Shown here: in pieces, positions 58,255-64,000 of the stretch
Position numbering within the stretch: the first letter of the stretch is position 1
Layout: every line of letters starts with the position of its first letter
Assembly (NCBI RefSeq): GCF_009749465.1
Contig: NZ_WBIS01000002.1
Span: forward strand, 725,645-789,644
Origin: Agromyces terreus
GTDB lineage: Bacteria > Actinomycetota > Actinomycetes > Actinomycetales > Microbacteriaceae
DNA length: 64,000 nucleotides
Reading direction: 5' to 3'
Notes under the pieces: generated by a model
The model's input: the letters and a program-made list of their open reading frames with translations, nothing else
Told to the model about the DNA's origin: nothing
The model's database searches: none
Made by a program: the position numbers and the translations under genes

Positions 58255-59232
58255 ATGACGACGAATCTCCCGGTCAACGAGCACGGATTCGTGCTCGCCC
58301 GTTCCGCGCGGACCGCGGGCAGGCTTGCCGAGTTGCGGAGCGAGTACGAACGCGGCGATCTGCGGCGGGTCCGCCAGGGGGTCTACGTGCCGGTCGACCG
58401 GGCGGCGCCCACGTCGCCGAAGTGGCGGCGGGACGCGGCCGAGTACGTCCTCCGCGTCCGGGCGGTCGCCGAGACACGGTTGAACCCCGTCTTCACCGGC
58501 TACTCGGCGATCGCGCTTGCGGGGCTGCCGATCGTGCGCGCGTGGCCCGATGACGTGTTCGTGCTCTCGCCCACGGGTGTGGGTCATCGTCGCGGCGGCG
58601 TGCGCGAGGTAGCGCGGGCGCAGGAGGTCGGGACGACGATCGAAGGGGGTCTCGCCGTCACCTCGATCGAGTACTCCCTGCTGCAACTGTGCCGGTACGC
58701 CCCACTCGGAGCGGCACTCTGCGCCGTGGATGCCGCGCTCCACACGCCGCGGTCCGGCTCGCGGCATCCGCTCACGACCCTCGACCTGTTGCGAGGCGAG
58801 CATGAGCGGATCAAGCCGTACCCGGGTTCCGCGAAGGCCGATGCGGTCCTGGCGCGCGCGACCGTGCACGCCGAGTCACCGCTCGAGACGTGCAGCCGTC
58901 TCGTCATCGAGGAACTCGGGTATCCGGAGCCCGTGCTGCAGAAGCGGTTCTGGCTGCCGGACTCGGCGAAGCACGCGATTGTGGACTTCTGGTGGCCCGA
59001 CCACGGCGTCGGCGCCGAAGCCGACGGCCACGGAAAGTACGGCCTCGGGGCAACGGCGAGCGACGCCGTCGAGGCCGTCGTCGGCGAGAAGTTGCGCGAG
59101 GACGAGCTGCGGCATCAGCTGCGAGGGTTCGCGCGATGGGACTGGGATGACATGTGGAAGAAGCGGGTGCTCGACGCGCGGCTCATCCGTGCGGGGCTGC
59201 CGAAGGTGCGCCGCCCGCGCACGCTCCTGTGA
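58255..59232 (+). CDS. AbiEi-antitoxin-like/DUF559-type protein
   Basis: 325 residues. The N-terminal part (LAELRSEYERGDLRRVRQGV, YVPVDRAAP) looks like the winged-helix of AbiEi-family antitoxin domains. The C-terminal part (AIVDFWWPDHGVGAEADGHG followed by a Lys) has the D...E.D...K layout of a DUF559/Vsr-like PD-(D/E)XK nuclease fold. No toxin partner is adjacent. The start is uncertain: ATG 58255 or ATG 58228; neither has a strong RBS. Codon use is somewhat less GC3-biased than its neighbours, and related inverted repeats flank the gene on both sides, which suggests transfer as a unit. The biochemical role is unknown. Confidence 0.75.
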   Translation: MTTNLPVNEHGFVLARSARTAGRLAELRSEYERGDLRRVRQGVYVPVDRAAPTSPKWRRDAAEYVLRVRAVAETRLNPVFTGYSAIALAGLPIVRAWPDDVFVLSPTGVGHRRGGVREVARAQEVGTTIEGGLAVTSIEYSLLQLCRYAPLGAALCAVDAALHTPRSGSRHPLTTLDLLRGEHERIKPYPGSAKADAVLARATVHAESPLETCSRLVIEELGYPEPVLQKRFWLPDSAKHAIVDFWWPDHGVGAEADGHGKYGLGATASDAVEAVVGEKLREDELRHQLRGFARWDWDDMWKKRVLDARLIRAGLPKVRRPRTLL

Positions 59233-59239
59233 CCCGCCA

Positions 59240-59312
59240 CCGATTCGGCGCCTGAGTGCCGAATCGGTGAGCCGAGATGCGCACTCGGGCGCCGATTCCG
59301 CACTCAGGCGGG
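59240..59312. repeat. Inverted repeats, right flank of the AbiEi/DUF559-like gene
   Basis: CCGATTCGGC...GCCGAATCGG (59240-59267) is a 10-bp inverted repeat enclosing GCCTGAGT. A second block follows with GCGCACTCGGGCGCC and GATTCCGCACTCAGGC. Its words match the left-flank repeat. Confidence 0.8.
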
Positions 59313-59358
59313 GTGCGGCAGGGCGCGCGGGGTGCGGGGTGCGGTGTGTGGGTGGCGC

Positions 59359-59847
59359 TCAGCGGAAGTTCGTGAACTGCAGCGCGACGTCGAGGTCTTT
59401 GCCCTTGAGGAGGGTCATCGTGGCCTGCAGGTCGTCGCGGCTCTTCGACGAGACGCGCAGCTCGTCGCCCTGGATCTGGCTCTTGACCGACTTCGGCGCC
59501 TCGTCGCGGATGATCTTCGAGATCTTCTTCGCATTCTCGCTGTCGATGCCGTTCTTCAGCGCGATCTCGATGCGGAACTCCTTGCCCGACGGGTACGGCT
59601 CGCCGGTGTCGAGCGAGCGCAGCGTGATGCCGCGCTTGATGAACTTCGACTCGACGACCTCGAGCACCGCCTTCACGCGCTCGTCGGTCTGCGCCTTCAG
59701 CAGGACCTTCTCGCCGCTCCATTCGACCGAGGCGCCGACGTTCTTGAAGTCGTAGCGCTGCTCGACCTCTTTGCGCGCCTGGTTCACGGCGTTCTCGGCC
59801 TCCATCTTGTCGACCTTGGAGACGATGTCAAACGTGGAATCAGCCAT
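59359..59847 (-). CDS. yajQ: YajQ family nucleotide-binding protein
   Basis: A 162-residue cytoplasmic protein. The family start MADSTFDIVSKVDKMEAENA is nearly universal. EQRYDFKNVGASVEW and the C-terminus GKDLDVALQFTNFR complete the pattern of two ferredoxin-like folds. Family members bind cyclic di-GMP or nucleic acids in some bacteria; the role here is unproven. A TAGACT hexamer ends 7 nt before the ATG. It converges with the AbiEi-like gene. Confidence 0.94.
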   Translation of the reverse strand: MADSTFDIVSKVDKMEAENAVNQARKEVEQRYDFKNVGASVEWSGEKVLLKAQTDERVKAVLEVVESKFIKRGITLRSLDTGEPYPSGKEFRIEIALKNGIDSENAKKISKIIRDEAPKSVKSQIQGDELRVSSKSRDDLQATMTLLKGKDLDVALQFTNFR

Positions 59848-59912
59848 GCGGGCCAGTCTACCGAGCGAGCGGATGTCGCAGCAGAGCGGATGTCGCGGGG
59901 CTGGGCTCGTGG

Positions 59913-60051
59913 GGGTCTCGAGCAGCTTCGCTCCTCGTCGGTCGAGGAGGCGCGTCAGCGCCGTCTCGAGACCTCGAGTCGGGTCTCGAGACGCTTCGCT
60001 CCTCGACCGGCGGGGGTGGGGTCTCGAGACGCTTCGCTCCTCGACCGGCGG
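59913..60051. repeat. Palindromic repeat array after the LacI-family gene
   Basis: One truncated direct unit (GGTCTCGAGCAGCTTCGCTCC), one inverted unit (59939-59972) and two direct units. It fills most of the gap between the lacI-like stop (60054) and the yajQ promoter. Confidence 0.85.
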
Positions 60052-60053
60052 GG

Positions 60054-61070
60054 TCAGGCGGGCGGGGTCGCGGTCGACGAGCGCACGCGCAGCTCGAACG
60101 GCAGGGGGGTCGCCGCGGGCACCGCCGCGTCGGGGCCGGGTTCGAGCTGCTCCATGAGGATCTCGACCGCCTTCTCGCCCTGCAGGCGGGGGAACTGCGC
60201 GACGGTCGAGAGGCCGAAGAAGTCGGCCAGGTCGTGGTCGTCGATGCCGATGATCGACACGTCGCGCGGCACGACGAGTCCGAGCTCGCGGGCGGCGAGG
60301 ATCGAGCCGATGGCCATCTCGTCGGATGCCGCGAAGATCGCGGTCGGGCGGTCGTGCGGCACGCCGAGCAGCTGCTTCGCCGCGTGGAATCCGCCCCGGA
60401 TGGTGAAGTCGGCGGGGGCGAACTGTCGGGGGTCGACCTCGACGCCGGCGTCGCGGAGCGCGTACTCGTAGCCGTGGCGTCGGTTGGTCGGCAGGTGGAA
60501 GTCGAGGTCGTTTTCGACGTCGCCGCCGATGTGCGCGATGCGGCGGTGGCCGAGGGCGAGCAGGTGCTCGGTCGCGAGGCGTGCGACGGCGACGTCGTCG
60601 ATGGTGAGGGTGCGCACGCCCGAGATCGGCCCGCCGACGCCGACGAGCGGTTTGCCGAGCTCGTGGAGCCGGGTGACCTCGGGCTCGGTGAGCTCGAGCG
60701 ACACGGCGATGACCGCGTCGACCCGCTGGCGGAGCAGGAAATGCTCGAACACGCTGGATCGTTCGCCGCCGTCGCCCGAGAGGTTGTAGAGCGTAAGGTC
60801 GTAGCCGCGGCGGAGCAGTGCACCCTGGGCGCCCTCGAGCACCGAGGAGAAGAACCACCGGTTGAGGAACGGGATCACGACGCCGATGTTGCGGGTGCGC
60901 CCGGAGGCGAGGCTCGAGGCGTTCGAGCTGACGACGTACCCGAGCTGCGCGGCCGCCTCGAGCACCTTCGACTTCGAGCTGGCCGACACGTGCCCGCGAC
61001 CGCTCAGCGCGCGCGAGACGGTCGCGGTTGACACGCCCGCGAGCTGTGCGACCTCTTCGATGCCGGCCAT
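60054..61070 (-). CDS. LacI-family transcriptional regulator
   Basis: A 338-residue repressor-type protein. The helix-turn-helix is at residues 1-25 (IEEVAQLAGVSTATVSRALS), with hinge helix VSSNASSLASG. The periplasmic-binding-like sensor domain runs from RTRNIGVVIPFLNRWFFSSV to about 325, with AIFAASDEMAIGSILAAREL and DVSIIGIDDHDLADFFGLS. The ATG at 61070 was chosen because it starts at the HTH and has GGAAGGCAGG upstream. The effector is probably a sugar. It could bind the LacI-type palindromes at 27105-27189, 34 kb away. No such palindrome lies before its own start. Confidence 0.92.
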   Translation of the reverse strand: MAGIEEVAQLAGVSTATVSRALSGRGHVSASSKSKVLEAAAQLGYVVSSNASSLASGRTRNIGVVIPFLNRWFFSSVLEGAQGALLRRGYDLTLYNLSGDGGERSSVFEHFLLRQRVDAVIAVSLELTEPEVTRLHELGKPLVGVGGPISGVRTLTIDDVAVARLATEHLLALGHRRIAHIGGDVENDLDFHLPTNRRHGYEYALRDAGVEVDPRQFAPADFTIRGGFHAAKQLLGVPHDRPTAIFAASDEMAIGSILAARELGLVVPRDVSIIGIDDHDLADFFGLSTVAQFPRLQGEKAVEILMEQLEPGPDAAVPAATPLPFELRVRSSTATPPA

Positions 61071-61231
61071 CGCGCCTGCCTTCCGGGCTTGCCTGAACCC
61101 CGTCATCCTATCGGCGCCGCCCTGCGTGGCGCGTTGCCCGGCGCGCCTGCCTAGGGTAGAAAAGCACGGTCGGCCCGCGTTCGGGGGGAGCTGCGACCGA
61201 CCCACCACCGCACTCGAAGGGAATCCCGTAC

Positions 61232-61396
61232 GTGAAGTGGGTCAAACGAATCCTGCTCGCCGCCGTCGTCGTGTTCGCCGTGTTCTACGTGATCACCCGT
61301 CCGACCGAGGCCGCGAACATCGTCCAGGGCGCGTTCGGCGCCGTGTTCACCGCGACCGAGGCGATCGGTCAGTTCTTCAGTTCGCTCGCGTCGTAG
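61232..61396 (+). CDS. 54-residue membrane peptide
   Basis: The product begins MKWVKRILLAAVVVFAVFYV. It has a single basic-start membrane helix followed by an amphipathic tail (ANIVQGAFGAVFTATEAIGQ). The GTG has GAAGGGA 9 nt upstream, and the stop is 4 bp before the PH-domain gene, so the two are cotranscribed. A TAGGGT hexamer at 61153-61158 may be the promoter. The function is unknown; it may be a small subunit or regulator of its neighbour. Confidence 0.8.
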   Translation: MKWVKRILLAAVVVFAVFYVITRPTEAANIVQGAFGAVFTATEAIGQFFSSLAS

Positions 61397-61400
61397 TCGC

Positions 61401-62108
61401 ATGGGCGTGCCCGGTCTCGATCCGCGCGTCGAGCGACATCTCATCGCCGACGAGGGCGAGTTCGTCGTCGACGAGGTGCGCAAGCACTGGGCGGCGGTCG
61501 CGGGGGCCATCCTCGAGGCGCTCGCCGCGGTCCCCGTCCTCATGCTCGTGGTCTGGATGCCGTCGCAGCTGTACTGGTTCCCGCTCCTGCTGGCGCTCGG
61601 CCTCGTGGTGCATGCGTCCTGGCGCATCCTCGGGGCCCGGATGGACCGGTTCGTCATCACGAACATGCGCGTGTTCCGCGTGCACGGCATCCTGACGCAG
61701 AACATCGCGACGATGCCGCTGGCGCGAATCCTCGACATCTCGGTGCACCGGCCGCTCATCGGCCGGATCCTCGGGTACGGCCACTTCGTGTTCGAGTCCG
61801 CCGCGCAGGAGCAGGGGCTCCGCGACATCCGCTTCGTGCCGGATCCCGACGAGCGCGGCCTCACGATCCAGCGCGTCATCCAGCGGGCGGGTCTGCGCGG
61901 GTCCTCGGCGGCATGGCGCGCGGAGGACGAGCGCCGTGAGCGCGAGGCCGTGGCGCAGGCGGCGGCTGCGGCGGCTGCGGCCGCTGCCGCTGCGGCCGCC
62001 GTGCAGCCGGCGCCGCCGGGCCCGAAGTTCGAGACGGGCGACACGGCGGAGTTCCCCCTCGAGGACCACAACGCCACGGCCGAGATGCCGTGGTGGCGCT
62101 CGCAGTAG
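61401..62108 (+). CDS. Bacterial PH-domain (YdbS-type) membrane protein
   Basis: 235 residues. Two adjacent helices (EALAAVPVLMLVVWMPSQLY and FPLLLALGLVVHASW) are followed by a bacterial PH domain (MDRFVITNMRVFRVHGILTQ, TMPLARILDISVHRPLIGRI, YGHFVFESAAQEQGLRDIRF). The C-terminus holds a run of 14 Ala encoded by GCN repeats, then a Pro-rich tail. Its ligand and role are unknown. It forms an operon with the 54-residue peptide gene. Confidence 0.87.
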   Translation: MGVPGLDPRVERHLIADEGEFVVDEVRKHWAAVAGAILEALAAVPVLMLVVWMPSQLYWFPLLLALGLVVHASWRILGARMDRFVITNMRVFRVHGILTQNIATMPLARILDISVHRPLIGRILGYGHFVFESAAQEQGLRDIRFVPDPDERGLTIQRVIQRAGLRGSSAAWRAEDERREREAVAQAAAAAAAAAAAAAAVQPAPPGPKFETGDTAEFPLEDHNATAEMPWWRSQ

Positions 62109-62254
62109 CGGCGACGACGCGGCGCCGGAGAGCCGTTCGGGCGGGCGCGATCGGCTCCGAGGCATCCGCTCTGGGCCTCGATTTCACGACACGCCACCCG
62201 CCGGGTATCCTTGACAGGCCCCCGGTTGTGTGCAGAACGCGGTCGGGTGCGACT

Positions 62255-62336
62255 GGCGAGTTACCCAAGCGGCCAAAGGGATCTGACTGTAAATCAGCTG
62301 TCATCGACTTCGGGGGTTCGAATCCCTCACTCGCCA
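62255..62336 (+). tRNA. tRNA-Tyr (anticodon GTA)
   Basis: An 82-nt class II tRNA gene. The acceptor stem GGCGAGT pairs with ACTCGCC (62329-62335), discriminator A62336. The anticodon loop CTGTAAA carries GTA. A long variable arm and GGTTCGAATCC T-loop follow. CCA is not encoded. A perfect -35-like TTGACA lies at 62211-62216. An intrinsic terminator starts 6 bp after the gene. Confidence 0.97.
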
Positions 62337-62341
62337 CGATG

Positions 62342-62375
62342 AGCCCCGGCAGATCCTCCGATCGACCGGGGCTTT
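62342..62375 (+). terminator. Intrinsic terminator after tRNA-Tyr
   Basis: AGCCCCGG (62342-62349) pairs with CCGGGGCT (62366-62373) and is followed by TT. The loop is 16 nt. Confidence 0.85.
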
Positions 62376-62494
62376 CGTGTTCCCGGATGCCTCGGGCGAG
62401 GCGGCTCCCGAGGGTCCGCCGGGCTCGGCCGAAGGTCACGCAGCCCGGCCGCGGACGGGATGACGGCGGGCCGGGCTCCGCGTAGCGTTGGAGC

Positions 62495-63340
62495 ATGACC
62501 TCGCCCGCGGCATCCGCAGATCTGCTCGCCCTCGCCCGCGACATCGCCGTGCGGGCGTCGGAGTTCGCGCTGGAGGCGCGCCGCGCGGGCGTCAGCGTCG
62601 CCGCGACGAAGTCGACGCCGACCGACGTGGTGACCGCGGTCGATCGCGACACCGAGACGCTGATCCGCTCGATGATCCTCGAAGCGCGCCCCGATGACGG
62701 CATCGTGGGCGAGGAAGACGCGACCCGCATCGGCACGAGCGGGCTCGACTGGATCGTCGACCCGATCGACGGCACCGTGAACTTCCTCTACGGCATCCCG
62801 TCGTGGTCGGTCAGCATCGCCGTGGCCGAGCACACGGGGGCGGATGCCTCGGGGCGCGCCGATTCCGCAGAGCCCGCCGGCGTCGCGCTCGCCGGCGTCG
62901 TCGTGAACCCGGTCACCGGGGAGCTGTTCGAGGCGAGCCGCGGCGGGGGAGCGCGATCGATGGGGCAGCCGCTCGCCGTGAACACGGGCGTTCCGCTCGG
63001 GCAGGCGCTCGTCGCGACCGGGTTCGGCTACGCGGCCGAGGTGCGGCGGGCGCAGGCCGACGTGCTCACGGGCGTGCTGCCCGAGGTCCGCGACATCCGG
63101 CGCATGGGGTCGGCGGCGCTCGACCTCGCGGGGCTCGCGGCCGGACGCATCGACGCCTTCTACGAGCGCGGGCTCAACGTGTGGGACCACGCCGCGGGCG
63201 GACTCATCGCGCGCGAGGCCGGCGCCAGGGTCGGCGGGCCGCGCGGCGGACGCGAGGACGCCGAACTCCTGATCGCCGCCGCGCCCGACCTCTACGACGC
63301 GTTCGCCGACCTGCTGCGGCGCTCGGGCGTCGACGCCTGA
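62495..63340 (+). CDS. Inositol monophosphatase family protein
   Basis: A 281-residue Mg2+-dependent phosphatase. The metal-binding motifs are GEEDA, DWIVDPIDGTVNFLYGIP and WDHAAGGLIAREAGA. In actinobacteria such enzymes act on inositol-1-phosphate, histidinol phosphate (HisN) or related substrates; which one cannot be told, and no pathway neighbours help. A TAGCGT hexamer ends 6 nt before the ATG, so the message is probably leaderless. Confidence 0.92.
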   Translation: MTSPAASADLLALARDIAVRASEFALEARRAGVSVAATKSTPTDVVTAVDRDTETLIRSMILEARPDDGIVGEEDATRIGTSGLDWIVDPIDGTVNFLYGIPSWSVSIAVAEHTGADASGRADSAEPAGVALAGVVVNPVTGELFEASRGGGARSMGQPLAVNTGVPLGQALVATGFGYAAEVRRAQADVLTGVLPEVRDIRRMGSAALDLAGLAAGRIDAFYERGLNVWDHAAGGLIAREAGARVGGPRGGREDAELLIAAAPDLYDAFADLLRRSGVDA

Positions 63341-63626
63341 CGGGGCGGCGGCCTGCCCGCTCACCTCGCCTGAGGGCGCGGACTCGCAGGACTCTCTCAG
63401 GTGGGCCGTCGACCGGGCGGGTCGCGCCGTCGGCGCCGCGGCGATCCGGCGTCGGGCCGCGTGGGCGGCGGACTCCGGGCGGGCATGCGTGCGTCGTGGC
63501 GGAGGCATCCGTTCGGAACGCGTCGTCCCGATGCCCCACGACGACGGATCCGATGCCCAGACGCATGGCGCGAACGATGCGATCGATATACGCTTTACCA
63601 ATCCGTTATCGCGGCGCCAGTCGTCG
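63341..63626. other. Intergenic region without a supported gene
   Basis: 286 bp. I see no convincing coding frame or known RNA. The right half, around 63580-63615, is clearly richer in A and T than the rest of the window (CGATATACGCTTTACC), as expected for a promoter region of the following gene. Confidence 0.5.
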
Positions 63627-64000
63627 ATGTTCACCTCCGTTCCCCCGTTCGTTCATCGAAAGTTCCCCCACGTGCTCGAGTCCCCCCTCGTGCCCGACGA
63701 CTCCACGCCAGGCACTCAGGATCCCCTGCGGTCCGGGCGACCACTGACCCGTCGGGAGCTTCGCGAGCGGGAGGCCGCCCAGGCCATGCAGGCGGGCAGC
63801 GCGATGGCTCCGGATGCCGCGGCGGCGCCGTCGTCGGCCCCTTCCTCGGGTTCGGCCGGGCGTCCGTCGTTCGATGCGCGCTTCGGCGGCGCGGCGCAGG
63901 CGGTTCCGGCTTCCGCGGCGCAGGCTGCGGCACCGGGATCCGGGGTTCAGGGGCCCGCGGCGCCCGCGGCGCAGGCGCCCGCGGCGCAGGCGCCCGCGGC
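63627..64000 (+). CDS. Ala/Pro-rich N-terminal part of an unidentified protein (3' end outside window)
   Basis: An open frame runs from ATG 63627 to the window end with no stop (124 codons). It contains RSGRPLTRRELREREAAQAM, a basic charged block common near the cytoplasmic N-terminus of Microbacteriaceae envelope proteins such as secreted peptidases, and then a long Ala/Pro/Gln/Gly low-complexity stretch ending in repeated AAQAPAAQAP. GTG codons at 63672 and 63690 are alternative starts. No domain is reached before the edge, so the function is unknown. Confidence 0.6.
   Translation, partial: MFTSVPPFVHRKFPHVLESPLVPDDSTPGTQDPLRSGRPLTRRELREREAAQAMQAGSAMAPDAAAAPSSAPSSGSAGRPSFDARFGGAAQAVPASAAQAAAPGSGVQGPAAPAAQAPAAQAPA

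Noticed and set aside
61949..62000. GCN trinucleotide run as a regulatory repeat
   Set aside because: It is in frame in the PH-domain gene and encodes a poly-Ala stretch. Nothing suggests a role beyond linker expansion.
62211..62240. Complete sigma-70 promoter for tRNA-Tyr
   Set aside because: TTGACA is a perfect -35, but the expected -10 position has no convincing TANNNT, so only the -35 is mentioned under the tRNA.

Overview
The window is very GC-rich DNA from an actinobacterium. Gene content (System II cytochrome c maturation, a complete-looking menaquinone gene set, a KtrAB potassium system, a 32-codon bS22-type ribosomal protein gene) and the constant use of the heptamer GGATGCC/GGCATCC point to the family Microbacteriaceae, possibly Agromyces or a close relative. 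This is inference from style and content; no 16S gene is present. There is no prophage, transposase, CRISPR array or rRNA operon. One tRNA gene, tRNA-Tyr(GTA), lies near the right end.

Layout. 1-11.7 kb: partial amidotransferase, CDF metal transporter, proC, a GH20 hexosaminidase, a tandem pair of DGPF/YCII proteins with their ECF42-type sigma factor, rRNA methylase RlmC, KtrA/KtrB, an ArsR regulator, a GNAT enzyme, bS22 and a glutaredoxin-like protein. 11.7-18.2 kb: arylsulfatase, HAD phosphatase and SulP permease as a sulfur-scavenging operon, then a CPA1 antiporter. 18.2-24.6 kb: archaeal-type AspRS, then a five-gene cytochrome c biogenesis operon (phosphatase, ResA-like, CcdA, ResB, CcsB). 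24.7-33.5 kb: two paralogous CWB2 cell-wall proteins and a 2073-residue amylase-pullulanase fusion behind two LacI-type operators. 33.6-43.9 kb: a lipoprotein, menC, metH, TerC behind a probable Mn2+ (yybP-ykoY) riboswitch, a single-chain ECF vitamin transporter and its DUF4430-like lipoprotein. 44-56 kb: menB, menE, menA, menD, menF, menG, a polyprenyl diphosphate synthase and an FprA-like reductase, interleaved with a PPK2 kinase and small membrane proteins. 56-64 kb: prepilin peptidase, alpha/beta hydrolase, an AbiEi/DUF559-like protein flanked by inverted repeats, YajQ, a LacI regulator, a 54-residue membrane peptide with a PH-domain protein, tRNA-Tyr, an inositol monophosphatase and a truncated Ala/Pro-rich ORF.

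The men genes, the cytochrome c operon and the polyprenyl synthase together build the quinone and cytochrome parts of the respiratory chain. The amylase, its operators and possibly the LacI protein form a starch-use unit. metH, the ECF transporter and the DUF4430-like lipoprotein suggest cobalamin uptake next to a cobalamin-dependent enzyme.

Three DNA-level patterns run through the window. (1) A palindromic repeat family built from GTCTCGAGAC and CTCCTCGACCGGCG sits at eleven loci, mostly between convergent genes; it also lies inside the hexosaminidase, the ResA-like protein and MetH, and supplies the stop codon of three genes. (2) About twenty genes have a TANNNT -10 hexamer ending 6-7 nt before the start codon, so they are probably leaderless. 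(3) GGATGCC/GGCATCC is so frequent that it overrides codon bias and expands in protein linkers.
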